DNA from: Pseudescherichia vulneris NBRC 102420
GTDB lineage: Bacteria > Pseudomonadota > Gammaproteobacteria > Enterobacterales > Enterobacteriaceae
Direction of reading: 5' to 3'
Length of the DNA: 64,000 nucleotides
Assembly: GCF_000759795.1 (NCBI RefSeq)
Contig: NZ_BBMZ01000012.1
Coordinates: 186,001-250,000, forward strand
Part shown: piece after piece, positions 51,353-60,900 of the stretch
How the letters are laid out: every line of letters begins with the position of its first letter
Position numbering within the stretch: the stretch's first letter is position 1
Position numbers and translations under genes: made by a program
The notes under the pieces: generated by a model
The model's database searches: none
The model's input: only the letters and a program-made list of their open reading frames with translations
What the model was told of the DNA's origin: nothing

Positions 51353-52342
51353 ATGCAGGTTGGTTTACAGACAACGACGCGATCCTCCAGCAATGCGCTC
51401 GTACCGACGCAGATAAGTGACCCTGCTCGGGTAGCGTCGCCCCCCAAACGCGCCGAGCGGGAAGAGTACCCCGCCTCGCCGCTGATTGCCCTCCGGCCCC
51501 AGCGCTACAGCGTTCAGCTTAACGATCAGCTTACCGTCCTCCAGCAGGCCGACAGCTATCTCTCGCAGCTAGAAAAATCACTCCTGAATCAGCGGCATGC
51601 TAACTCTGCTGGTGGGCAACGTGGGGAAAGCAGCGCAACGCTTGCCGATCTGCTGGCTAACCGGGCGCAGCGCTCTGCGGGTCGGGTGGACAGGCAGCTG
51701 CTGCCGGTGCTGCAGGGAGAGGCGCAGGTGACGTTTCATGCCCCAGAGCTGGCCGCGCTGCTTGCGAATAACGGCGAGCCGGTATCGCTCATGTTCAGCG
51801 CTGAAGTGGGGCAAGGTCGGCGTCTGGCAGCCGTATCGCTGGATAATCCAGCTGAGGCACTTAATCCCGTCATGCAGATCAAAAATGCCCTACAGCGTAC
51901 GGGAGTGATGCCGCGCTACAGTGAAGGACGATGGACATTTACGACAGATGAAGCGAACTGGCCGCAGCTGCAGCGCTCGTTTACCCTTGCTGATGCAAAA
52001 GGGGACCATGTCATGCGGCCGGCATTTCATGCTAGCCCGTCACCCTGCGATGCGTTAGGCACCGCGTTGGAAAGCGGGCAGCGTGACGGGCTTCAGAGCA
52101 TGGTGCAGAGCGTACTCCACCAGGTAGGGGAGCAGCGCCAGCAGCTGGCGTCAGCGCAGGAAAAGGCGCGCCAGCGTATGGATGTGATGGCGCGTTTTCC
52201 CGAAGCGCAAAGTGCAGAGTCTGCCTCAGCCGCGCTGGGGCAGACTCTTGCATGGGCCTGCCACCACTACGAGACGCTGGTTCAGGCCATAAACGGTCAG
52301 GCTACGCTTCCAGCGCTGACGGTGCAAAACCTGCTTAGCTAG
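51353..52342 (+). CDS. lafW: Flagellar-locus protein of unknown function (LafW position)
   Basis: A 329-residue soluble protein with no signal peptide or membrane segment. I recognise no domain. It is the last gene of the flgB operon, directly after flgL, the place called lafW in the E. coli Flag-2 locus, where it has been labelled a putative hook-associated protein. The N-terminus is Ser/Thr/Pro-rich and probably disordered, the middle mixed alpha/beta (VTFHAPELAALLANNGEPVSLMFSAEVG), and the C-terminal third helical. The ATG at 51353, six bases after GGA, is preferred to the ATG at 51347. Ends tail-to-tail over the next gene (shared CTAG). Confidence 0.65.
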   Translation: MQVGLQTTTRSSSNALVPTQISDPARVASPPKRAEREEYPASPLIALRPQRYSVQLNDQLTVLQQADSYLSQLEKSLLNQRHANSAGGQRGESSATLADLLANRAQRSAGRVDRQLLPVLQGEAQVTFHAPELAALLANNGEPVSLMFSAEVGQGRRLAAVSLDNPAEALNPVMQIKNALQRTGVMPRYSEGRWTFTTDEANWPQLQRSFTLADAKGDHVMRPAFHASPSPCDALGTALESGQRDGLQSMVQSVLHQVGEQRQQLASAQEKARQRMDVMARFPEAQSAESASAALGQTLAWACHHYETLVQAINGQATLPALTVQNLLS

Positions 52343-52812
52343 CGCTGGCAGCCCGCCGAACCCAGCGTCATCATAGTAGGATCCACGACGAGCACGGTAA
52401 GGCTGTCCCTATCCAACAGAACCGATTGCGCGTTCGCCAAAGGGGCCATTGAAACGCGCAGCCGATTATCCCGGGTAAAGTTGATAATCGGTAAGAGAGC
52501 CGGATCGGCATGATGGATCTCTTGCCCTTTTAGCGATAGATACCCCTGCTGGTTGGCGAGCGGCTGAGAATTAAAGCAGCTTGCAACCAGCGTTGATAGA
52601 GAGTAGCCCGTGTCTTTACGAGCCAACGTAACTTTTGCGCCATCTGCCGCAGGGAGCATGTGAAGGGTATAGCTACGCTGGCTTGCCGTGGCTAAATCAT
52701 AAAAAACCATGTCGGTTTGCACAATAGCAGCCGATGCGGAGAGCGACAGGCTAATTATTGGTATGGTGAATATTAAACGGTAAAAAAGCTCACTGACATA
52801 CTGGTATTTCAT
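52339..52812 (-). CDS. Small exported partner of the LafZ-like regulator
   Basis: A 157-residue protein with an N-terminal signal peptide (hydrophobic about residues 12-26, probable cleavage after SASA). The mature part carries two cysteines (in VASCFNSQ and near the end, GSAGCQR) that could form a disulfide. No known domain is recognised. The ATG at 52812 overlaps the upstream membrane-bound regulator gene by 23 bases, so the two are co-translated. The arrangement resembles ToxR-ToxS or TcpP-TcpH pairs, in which a periplasmic partner stabilises or tunes the regulator; the role here is inferred from that layout. Confidence 0.68.
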   Translation of the reverse strand: MKYQYVSELFYRLIFTIPIISLSLSASAAIVQTDMVFYDLATASQRSYTLHMLPAADGAKVTLARKDTGYSLSTLVASCFNSQPLANQQGYLSLKGQEIHHADPALLPIINFTRDNRLRVSMAPLANAQSVLLDRDSLTVLVVDPTMMTLGSAGCQR

Positions 52813-53674
52813 TAATGGTTTTCTCAGCAGTTTGATAAACAACGGAATTCAAATTATTCATGCCGGACTGCCAATTCGTTATTCCTAGCATCAATTGATA
52901 TTGGTTATGGCAGTTATCCTGAATTAATAAACTTATCGACAGTTTGGCAACCGATTCACTGTAATAAAAAACGGCGTTCATTCTCTGCGTCTGTAACTTA
53001 TCGTTAATCGCGCGCAGGGCGTCTGGCATATACTTTGCCAACTGTGCAGTATGGCCCGGATCGTTGCCCGCATGCAGGTGATAGATGCTGATTCGTGAGT
53101 AGTCCTTACTGGTTTCATTTTTTAACGTTAATTTGCTTTCATCAGATAAAGACGGGGCGGCCTCTTTGCCCTGTGCAAGCTGGGGATGATATTTTATTAA
53201 TAAATATATCAAGGCGATAAGGGCAACAGAGATAATGATAATTTTCTTTAAGCGGAGAGTCGCCAGTCGGCGTCGTAAGGGCGGCGCATGAGGTAATCCT
53301 GGGGACGGTGCCTGGTTATCCTTCTCATCGGGCCTTTCAGTGAGCAACGGCTCGTTAGGGTAAGTAATAAAATCTTTATTAAAAACATAGCCTTTTTTGG
53401 GCACCGTTTTGATGATCTCTTGTAAGCGGCCATCATCGCCCAGCGCGGCCCGTAAGGCGTAGATCGCCGTCGGCAGGCTGTTATTACCGACTACCCGATT
53501 TTTCCAAACCGCATTGATAAGAAAATTGCGTGATAATACTTCCCCCGCGTGGTTAATCAACGTTTCCAGCAGAATGTAATGGAATTCACCCAGGCGCTGA
53601 ACTTCTCCTGTTTCGGTATGAACCAGCGCATTCAGCGATGGGTCAAGCCGCCACTTATTTATGAGCATTTGCAT
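52790..53674 (-). CDS. lafZ: ToxR/CadC-like membrane-bound transcriptional regulator (LafZ position)
   Basis: A 294-residue one-component regulator. Residues about 5-100 are an OmpR/PhoB-type winged helix (EFHYILLETLINHAGEVLSRNFLINAVWKNRVVGNNSLPTAIYALRAALGD, TVPKKGYVF). A Pro-rich linker, one transmembrane helix (about 144-161) and a periplasmic domain (162-294) with two cysteines, Cys255 and Cys293, follow. This topology is that of ToxR and CadC. It sits at the right edge of the flagellar locus, where the E. coli Flag-2 locus has lafZ, described as a membrane-bound regulator. It probably senses an envelope signal and controls the locus; the A+T-rich region before lafK is a possible target. 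Confidence 0.83.
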   Translation of the reverse strand: MQMLINKWRLDPSLNALVHTETGEVQRLGEFHYILLETLINHAGEVLSRNFLINAVWKNRVVGNNSLPTAIYALRAALGDDGRLQEIIKTVPKKGYVFNKDFITYPNEPLLTERPDEKDNQAPSPGLPHAPPLRRRLATLRLKKIIIISVALIALIYLLIKYHPQLAQGKEAAPSLSDESKLTLKNETSKDYSRISIYHLHAGNDPGHTAQLAKYMPDALRAINDKLQTQRMNAVFYYSESVAKLSISLLIQDNCHNQYQLMLGITNWQSGMNNLNSVVYQTAEKTINEIPVCQ

Positions 53675-53976
53675 AGTTTAAAGTTTAATGATGGTAAAGA
53701 AAAAGATTAGCATTGCTTAAGCCTTGCTGCGGTTAATTATTTTTTTATCATTTCTATAACAAAATTTAACAAGGGTGTTTCCTGTTTAAATTATGCTAAT
53801 AATACCAGCGTTTAATAAATAATTATTTTTTAAAGCGTCAAAACGTGATCTGTATAAATAGGATAAAAGAGGGCAATGTAGCGAAGGTGCAATAATGGAT
53901 CAATCTAAGAATTTTCTTAAATTGTAAATTATCATTTCTCGATTAGGGATCAGGATAATAGAAAAGGCAAGCGCGT
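53675..53976. other. A+T-rich gap between lafZ-like regulator and fepA terminator
   Basis: A 302-bp A+T-rich stretch carrying the upstream region of the regulator. No open reading frame, tRNA or direct repeat is visible, and no trace of entD, which occupies this position in E. coli and Salmonella. It probably contains the right junction of the insertion; I see no obvious attachment site or insertion-sequence remnant. Confidence 0.5.
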
Positions 53977-54000
53977 GCACCTCCTGCTAAGAGGAGGTGC
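53977..54000 (-). terminator. Terminator hairpin downstream of fepA
   Basis: GCACCTCCT (53977-53985) and AGGAGGTGC (53992-54000) form a perfect 9-bp stem with a six-base loop. On the minus strand CTTTTC follows a few bases later. It ends the fepA transcript, consistent with entD not being downstream. Confidence 0.65.
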
Positions 54001-54021
54001 GCTATGCTGTACTGCTAATGA

Positions 54022-56244
54022 TTAGAAATGCGTATTTACGCTCATAAACCAGGTGCGACCCGGCTCGTTATACGTTGCTGCGCCTGCACCGTACATGTAA
54101 GACTTCGTCGTATCGTTGCCGGTGGTTTGGGCGTTGCCCTCGCGCCATTGACGTTTGTCGAAGACGTTATCCACGCCCGCCGTCAGGCTGACGTTTTTAG
54201 TCGCATCCCAGGTGCCGCTCAGGCCAACGATGCTGTATGGGCTAACCTCATCAGTTTCGCTGCCCGTGGCGCGGTTGCCTTTGTAGTTGTAGATCTTCGG
54301 CTGCTGCTTGCCGTACCAGGTGAAGGTCGACTGCACGGAGAGGTCCTGACGGATCTGCCAGCTCAGCGTTGAGTTCAGCGTGTACTCCGGAATGATAGAG
54401 AGACGGTCACCGGTGGTTTTATTTTTGCTTTGCAGCATGTAGGTCAGGTTGTTGGTCCAGTTTACCGTGTCGGTCACCGGCACGTTCAGCGTCCCCTCCA
54501 GGCCTTCTACTACCGCTTTAGGCACGTTTTCCCACTGATACACGTCCGTCGTGGCTTTAGATGCTTTACCAATCGGCGAGTAGCCCGCTTCAATCTTATC
54601 CCGGTAGTCGTTGCGGAACCAGGTCACGCCAGCCAGCCAGCCGTCGCGTTTGAATTCCAGACCTACCTCTTTATTGATGCTGGTTTCCGCTTTCAGATCG
54701 TCATTGCCCATCAGGTAACAGGCACCGGCGCTGGCGTAGCAGCCCTGGCCACGGCTGTAGAGGATGTAGTTCGGGTTGGTTTGATACAGGCTCGGGGCCT
54801 TATAGGCGCGGGCGATACCCATTTTCAGCGTAATGTCGTCCGCCAGCCCCTGGGAGAGGTTCAGAGACGGGCTCCAGTTATCGCCCACAATGGTGTGATG
54901 ATCGAAACGCAGGCCCGGCGTCAGCATGGTGCTGTCGGTCAGCTCCATATTGTTTTCCGCAAACAGCGAGAAGATCTCCGCCTGGGAGTAGGGGCTGCGG
55001 TTGGAAGGATTAACCCCGGCAATGGTACCGCCTTCGGTCAGCGACTGGGTGTTGGATGCCAGATCCTTCATGCGCTGCTGATTCCACTCGGTGCCCAGGG
55101 TCAGGGTCTGGTTGACCAGCAGATCCAGCGGCAGGTTGACTTCGCTATGCAGCAGCACGTCGGCAAGATCGATATTGGAGAAGTTCTCGTCGGAGAAGAT
55201 CCCCTCCGTGCCGCCGGCCAGACCTTCGTTATTGCGCGTGTTGCGGGTATGCTCGTACTGCGCGTAGGTGGTAGTGGTGACGCCGTTATCCCAACCGCCG
55301 TTCCAGGTCAGAGCGTAATTTTGACGATAGAGACGGTTGGTCTCTTTACCGTAATTCTTTTTCACCAGCGCGTTGGTGTTGGTGTTCTGGGTATCGCCCG
55401 CGTAGAGGTTGCCCTGACGGCTGTAGCCCGCCTCCAGCTCCAGCGAGTTCATGGGGGCAAAATCCCAGCGCAGCTGACCGTTCACATCTTTGTTTTCCAC
55501 CCCTTCGCGCCCGGCGGGCATGGTGCCAGCGTAGCTGCCGGTGCGTAAGGATTCATGGCCTTTATTGATATCCCAGGCGTCGGCCTGGGTTTTTTCCAGG
55601 TTGCCGTAGAGGCGGAAGCTGAAATCACCCCCCAGCGGGCCGGTCAGGTTAAAGTTGGTGCGCTTGGTTGACCCTTCGGACTTGTGCTCCGGCGCATTAA
55701 GGTAGGTATCCCACGCCCCGTGCCACTCATTTTTCGACTGCTTGGTGATGATATTGACCACGCCGCCCGCCGCGCCGTTGCCGTAGCGTGCCGCCGCCGG
55801 GCCACGGATCACTTCGATACGCTCGATCATCTCCGGCGGTACCCAGCCGGTATCGCCTCGGGTATCACGCTCGCCGCGCCAGCCCAGACGCACCGAGTTG
55901 CGGCTGGTGACCGGCTTGCCGTCGATCAGGATCAGCGTGTTTTCCGGGCCCATGCCGCGAATATCGATTTGACGGCTGTTGCCGCGCTGGCCGCTGGTGG
56001 AGTTACCGGTGAGGTTAACCCCTGGCATGGTACGAATAATTTCAGCGACGTCACGGGCAGGCGGATTTTTGCGGATCTCATCGGCGGTGATGGTGGAGAC
56101 GCCGGGAGCCTGAAGATTCTGCTCGGCGGCGGTGACCACGATAGTGTCATCCCCGGCAGGGGGCTCCTCTGCATGAAGCGGTAGCACTACCCCGTAAATG
56201 CCCAGATTGACCAATAAGGCCAGGGACGTAATCTTGTTATTCAT
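54022..56244 (-). CDS. fepA: Outer-membrane ferric enterobactin receptor FepA
   Basis: A 740-residue TonB-dependent receptor. Signal peptide (MNNKITSLALLVNLGIYGVV, cleaved near HA/EEP), TonB box DDTIVVTAA, plug domain (NPPARDVAEIIRTMPGVNLTG; GRGNSRQIDIRGMGPENTLI-like region) and a 22-strand barrel ending in WFMSVNTHF with the terminal Phe needed for outer-membrane insertion. Nearly colinear with E. coli FepA. The ATG at 56244 is chosen; earlier in-frame codons would put about 50 residues ahead of the signal peptide. Divergent from fes, with Fur-box-like sequence between. In E. coli fepA is followed by entD; here it is not. Confidence 0.97.
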   Translation of the reverse strand: MNNKITSLALLVNLGIYGVVLPLHAEEPPAGDDTIVVTAAEQNLQAPGVSTITADEIRKNPPARDVAEIIRTMPGVNLTGNSTSGQRGNSRQIDIRGMGPENTLILIDGKPVTSRNSVRLGWRGERDTRGDTGWVPPEMIERIEVIRGPAAARYGNGAAGGVVNIITKQSKNEWHGAWDTYLNAPEHKSEGSTKRTNFNLTGPLGGDFSFRLYGNLEKTQADAWDINKGHESLRTGSYAGTMPAGREGVENKDVNGQLRWDFAPMNSLELEAGYSRQGNLYAGDTQNTNTNALVKKNYGKETNRLYRQNYALTWNGGWDNGVTTTTYAQYEHTRNTRNNEGLAGGTEGIFSDENFSNIDLADVLLHSEVNLPLDLLVNQTLTLGTEWNQQRMKDLASNTQSLTEGGTIAGVNPSNRSPYSQAEIFSLFAENNMELTDSTMLTPGLRFDHHTIVGDNWSPSLNLSQGLADDITLKMGIARAYKAPSLYQTNPNYILYSRGQGCYASAGACYLMGNDDLKAETSINKEVGLEFKRDGWLAGVTWFRNDYRDKIEAGYSPIGKASKATTDVYQWENVPKAVVEGLEGTLNVPVTDTVNWTNNLTYMLQSKNKTTGDRLSIIPEYTLNSTLSWQIRQDLSVQSTFTWYGKQQPKIYNYKGNRATGSETDEVSPYSIVGLSGTWDATKNVSLTAGVDNVFDKRQWREGNAQTTGNDTTKSYMYGAGAATYNEPGRTWFMSVNTHF

Positions 56245-56360
56245 TGTGTTATCCGTTTTGTCGCCAGAATACCGCTGACGCGTCCTGGTTCCCTGCACGC
56301 ACGCGGTTAATGGCATGATTATGTGAAAGACGCGCTTCCCACAGCGCGCCAATACGCTAT

Positions 56361-56393
56361 TGCAAATGCAAATAGTTATCAATAATATTATCA
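56361..56393. promoter_or_regulatory. Fur box region between fepA and fes
   Basis: TGCAAATAGTTATCA (56367-56381) matches the 7-1-7 Fur consensus at 12 of 15 positions (read on the minus strand), and the adjoining ATAATATTATCA extends it as overlapping hexamers. Located in the 202-bp divergent fepA/fes promoter region, as in E. coli, giving iron repression of both directions. Confidence 0.75.
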
Positions 56394-56446
56394 ATAAATT
56401 TTCTTACATTTGAAAAAATGCCGCAATAAGTACGGGGTTAATTAGG

Positions 56447-57667
56447 GTGACGATGCGAGCGACGGGCAGCGATGCCTGGTGGGAGTCAAAACAGGGGCCT
56501 GAGTGGTTCCGCGAGGGTAATGACCGATGTCAGGTCACCTTCTGGTGGCGCGATCCGGCGGGGTCGGAAGCCACTTCTGCTACCCAGCATGTGTGGATCT
56601 ACATCACCGGCGTTACCGATCATCATCAAAACGCCAGACCGCAGTCCCTAAGCCGTATTCCCGGTACTGACGTCTGGTTTTGGCAGACCACGCTAAACGC
56701 GCAGTGGCGCGGCAGCTACTGCCTCATCCCCTCTGAAAATACACAGGATTTTGCCGAGTCGGCGTTCAGCACCGAGGTTCCGGATCGCATCGCCCTGCGC
56801 GAAGGCTGGCGCAGGCTGCTGGCGCATGCCGTTGCCGATCCGCTCAATCCGCTGTCGTGGCGGGGTGGGCGCGGTCATCCGGTGTCGGCCCTTGAGATGC
56901 CCGATGCGCCAGAGCAGCCGGGCTGGCACGCGCCGCAGGATACCCCTTATACGTCCCCGATCTGCATCCCCTGGCGCAGCCGCCAGCTGGGTAACAAACG
57001 TCGGGTCTGGATCTACATCACCGGTGAGGAGAACGTCACCGAGCGTCCGCTGGCGGTGCTGCTGGACGGTCAGTTCTGGGCCGAGAGCATGCCCGTCTGG
57101 CCCGCCCTTGCCGCCCTGACCCGGGAAGGCAAGCTGCCGCCCGCGGTGTACGTGCTGGTAGATGCGATCGATACCACCCAGCGCAGCCGCGAGCTGCCCT
57201 GCAACCCGGTGTTCTGGCAGGCGTTACAGGACGAGCTGCTCCCGCAGGTTAAGGCTCTGGCCCCGTTCAGCGACGAGGCGTCGCGCACGGTGGTGGCCGG
57301 GCAGAGCTTTGGCGGTCTGGCGGCGCTCTATGCCGGGCTAAACTGGCCGGAGCGCTTCGGCTGCGTGCTGAGCCAGTCTGGCTCCTACTGGTGGCCGCAC
57401 CGCGGCGCGCAGCAGGATGGCGTGGTGATCGAGCAGCTAAAAGCCGGCACACTTCAGCCGCAGGATCTGCGCATCGTGCTGGAAGCGGGAACCCGTGAAC
57501 CGCTCATTTTCCGCGTTAACCAGACGCTCTACTCTCTTTTACAGCCGACGACAGCGGCGCTCTTCTGGCGTCCCACCGACGGCGGACACGACGCGCTGTG
57601 CTGGCGCGGCGGGCTAACCGCAGGGCTCATGACGCTCTGGCAGCCGCTGCTTCAGGCTGCGCCGTAA
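56447..57667 (+). CDS. fes: Enterobactin esterase Fes
   Basis: A 406-residue cytoplasmic esterase that cleaves ferric enterobactin to release iron. N-terminal Fes domain (WWESKQGPEW, VTFWWRDPAGSE, YITGVTDHHQN, WRGSYC) and an alpha/beta-hydrolase esterase domain with nucleophile Ser in VVAGQSFGGLAALY and His in DGGHDALCWRGG. Start at GTG 56447 (MTMRATGSDAWW), which aligns position-for-position with E. coli MTALKVGSESWW; an ATG two codons later (56453) is an alternative. First gene of fes-ybdZ-entF. Confidence 0.96.
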   Translation: MTMRATGSDAWWESKQGPEWFREGNDRCQVTFWWRDPAGSEATSATQHVWIYITGVTDHHQNARPQSLSRIPGTDVWFWQTTLNAQWRGSYCLIPSENTQDFAESAFSTEVPDRIALREGWRRLLAHAVADPLNPLSWRGGRGHPVSALEMPDAPEQPGWHAPQDTPYTSPICIPWRSRQLGNKRRVWIYITGEENVTERPLAVLLDGQFWAESMPVWPALAALTREGKLPPAVYVLVDAIDTTQRSRELPCNPVFWQALQDELLPQVKALAPFSDEASRTVVAGQSFGGLAALYAGLNWPERFGCVLSQSGSYWWPHRGAQQDGVVIEQLKAGTLQPQDLRIVLEAGTREPLIFRVNQTLYSLLQPTTAALFWRPTDGGHDALCWRGGLTAGLMTLWQPLLQAAP

Positions 57668-57694
57668 AGCATTTTTCCACGACAGGAGTGTGGT

Positions 57695-57898
57695 ATGGAG
57701 TTCAGTAATCCCTTCGACGATCCAGAGGGTCAGTTTTACATTCTGCAAAATGCGCAGCGGTGCTACAGCCTGTGGCCGCAGCAGTGCGCCCTGCCGCAGG
57801 GCTGGAACGTGGTTGCCGACCCGCAGCCGCCGTCAGTGTGTCACGCCTGGCTGTCAGAGCAGTGGCAGAATATCACCCCTGCATACCATGCGCGTTAA
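57695..57898 (+). CDS. ybdZ: MbtH-like protein YbdZ
   Basis: A 67-residue MbtH-family protein (SNPFDDPEGQFYILQNAQRCYSLWP, LPQGWNVV), which binds the adenylation domain of EntF and increases its activity. Three conserved Trp are present. Lies between fes and entF, 10 bp before entF. Confidence 0.95.
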   Translation: MEFSNPFDDPEGQFYILQNAQRCYSLWPQQCALPQGWNVVADPQPPSVCHAWLSEQWQNITPAYHAR

Positions 57899-57908
57899 GG
57901 AGCACCCT

Positions 57909-60900
57909 ATGTCGAAACGTCTGCCGCTGGTCGCAGCCCAGACCGGGATCTGGATGGCGGAAACGCTCTCTACATTACCTAACGCCTGGAGCGTGGCCCA
58001 CTATGTGGTCATTGATGACGGCGAACTGAATGAGGCCTTGCTCGGAGAGGCCATTGTCACCGGCATGAGCCACGCCGATACCCTGCGTAGCCGCTTTGTC
58101 GAGGATGGCGGGGAGGTATTCCAGTGGATCGATGAGTCTATGCCGCTGATGCCGCCTGCCGTCCACGATCTGCGTGACAGCGCCGATCCCCATGCGGCGG
58201 CGCTGGCCGTGATGCAGGGCGATCTGGCCCAGAATCTGCGCGTCGATGGCGGGCAACCGCTGGTTCATCATGCGCTGCTGCGCCTTGGTGAACGCTGCTG
58301 GTACTGGTATCAGCGCTATCACCACCTGCTGGTGGATGGCTTCAGCTTCCCGGCGATTACCCGCCATATTGCCGCTATCTATACCGCGTGGCGACGCGGC
58401 GAACCCACCCCCGCATCGCCTTTTACCCCTTTCGCCGAGGTGGTCGAGGAGTATCAGCGCTACCGCGACAGCGAGGCCTATAGCCGGGACGCGGCTTACT
58501 GGCGCGAGGTAAGCCAGAGCCTGCCGCCGCCGGTATCGCTCTCTGCCAGCCCGCTGCCGGGACGCGCCGCAACCGCTGACATTGTTCGCCTGAAGCTCAC
58601 CCTCGACGCTCAGGCGTTTTCCCGCCTTGCGGCACAGAACGGCAGCTGCCAGCCAGCGGATCTTGCTCTCGCGCTGGTCTCCCTCTGGCTGGCCCGCCTG
58701 TGCGGACGCATGGATTATGCCGCCGGGTTTATCTTTATGCGCCGGATGGGCTCCGCTGCGCTCTGTGCTACCGGCCCGGTGCTCAACGTCCTGCCGCTGG
58801 CGGTGAACGTCGACCCGGCGGAGAGCCTTGCCGCGCTGGCGCAGAAGCTTGCTGCGCGCCTGAAAAAGATGCGCCGCCATCAGCGCTATGACGCCGAGCA
58901 GATCGTACGCGACAGCGGACAGGTAACGGGCGAACGCGCCCTGTTTGGCCCGGTATTCAACGTAAAGATGTTTGATTACCAGCTGGACATTGACGGAACG
59001 GCGGGAACAACCCATACCCTGGCAACCGGGCCGGTTAACGACCTGGAGATCGCGCTCATTCCAGACGAAAAGGGCGGTCTTGATGTGGAGATCCTTGCCA
59101 ATCGCCAGCGCTACGACGAGGCTGAGTTAAGCACCCATGCCGCCAGGCTGGACGCGCTGCTGCGCCAGTTCGCCGATAATCCGGCCCTGCGTTGCGGCGA
59201 GGCGGCGCTGATCCTGCCAGCGGAGCAGGAGAAGATTGACCGTATCAACGATACCGGGGTTAGCCTGCCAGCTACTACCCTTAGCGCCCTTGTGGCAGCC
59301 CAGAGCGAAAAAACGCCGGACGCCCCGGCGCTGGCGGATGCCCGCTGGCAGTTCAGCTACCGTGAGATGCGCGAGCAGGTTCTCGCCCTGGCCCATGAGC
59401 TTCGCCAGCGTGGCGTGCGGCCTGGGGACTGCGTCGCCGTAGCGCTGCCGCGTTCGGTCTTCTTGACCCTGGCCCTGCACGCTATTGTTGAGGCCGGTGC
59501 TGCCTGGTTGCCGCTGGACACCGGTTACCCGGATGACCGCCTGCATATGATGCTGGAGGATGCCCAGCCGCGGCTACTCATCACCGCCGAAGATCAGCTG
59601 GCGCGGTTTAGCGCGATCCCGCAGCTTGCCCATCTCTGCTACAGCGCACCGCTGCCGGTAACAAACGCACCCGCGCTGGCGTGCTCAAAACCAGAGCATA
59701 CCGCCTATATCATCTTTACCTCCGGCTCGACGGGCCGCCCGAAAGGGGTGATGGTGGGGCAAACGGCCATCGTCAACCGTCTGCTGTGGATGCAGGCAAG
59801 CTATCCGCTGAGCGCGCAGGACGTGGTAGCGCAAAAGACGCCGTGCAGCTTTGACGTCTCGGTGTGGGAGTTTTTCTGGCCCTTTATTGCCGGGGCGAAG
59901 CTGGTGATGGCCGAGCCGGATGCGCACCGCGATCCGCTGGCGTTGCAGGTCTTTTTTGCCCGCTACGGCGTCACCACTACCCACTTTGTTCCCTCGATGC
60001 TGTCCGCTTTCGTCGCTTCTCTGACGCCGGAGAGGGCGCAGGAGAGCTGCCGTACGCTGCGCAACGTCTTTTGCAGCGGGGAAGCGCTGCCAACGGATCT
60101 CTGCCGTGAGTGGGAGAGCTTAACCGGCGCGCCGCTGCATAATCTCTACGGCCCGACGGAAGCGGCGGTCGACGTCAGCTGGTATCCGGCTTATGGCGAG
60201 GCGTTGGCCGGAGTCAGCGGGCCCAGCGTGCCGATTGGCTATCCGGTCTGGAACACCGGTTTGCGCATTCTGGACGGTATGATGCAGCCTGTACCGCCGG
60301 GCGTGGCGGGGGATCTCTACCTCACTGGCATCCAGCTGGCGCAGGGCTATTTGGGGCGACCCGACCTGACCGCCAGCCGCTTTATTGCCGATCCTTTTGC
60401 GCCGGGCGAGCGGATGTACCGTACCGGCGACGTGGCACGCTGGCTGGCGAACGGTGCGGTAGAGTACCTGGGGCGCAGCGACGATCAGCTTAAAATTCGC
60501 GGCCAGCGTATCGAGCTGGGAGAGATCGACGCTGTTATGCAGGCGCTGCCGGACGTGGCCCAGGCGGTTACTCACGCCTGCGTGCTAAACCAGGCGGCTG
60601 CGGTCGGCGGCGATGCGCGCCAGCTGGTGGGTTACCTGGTGTCGGCCTCGGGCCAGCCGCTGGAGAGTGCCGTTCTGATTGAACAGCTGAAGGCGCAGCT
60701 GCCGCCCCACATGGTGCCTACCGCGCTGGTGCAGCTTGATGCGCTACCGCTCAGCGCCAACGGCAAGCTGGATCGCAAGGCGCTGCCGCTGCCGACGCCT
60801 GCCGCAGCATCAGGCGGACGCGCACCGGAAACCGAAGTTGAGCTGATTATCGCCGCGCTGTTTGCTGAGCTGCTGGCCTGTGAAGTAGAGGACGTCAGCG

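Noticed and set aside
57975-59015. 346-codon open frame on the minus strand inside entF
   Set aside because: Shadow of the entF condensation domain; basic, low-complexity translation and no ribosome-binding site.
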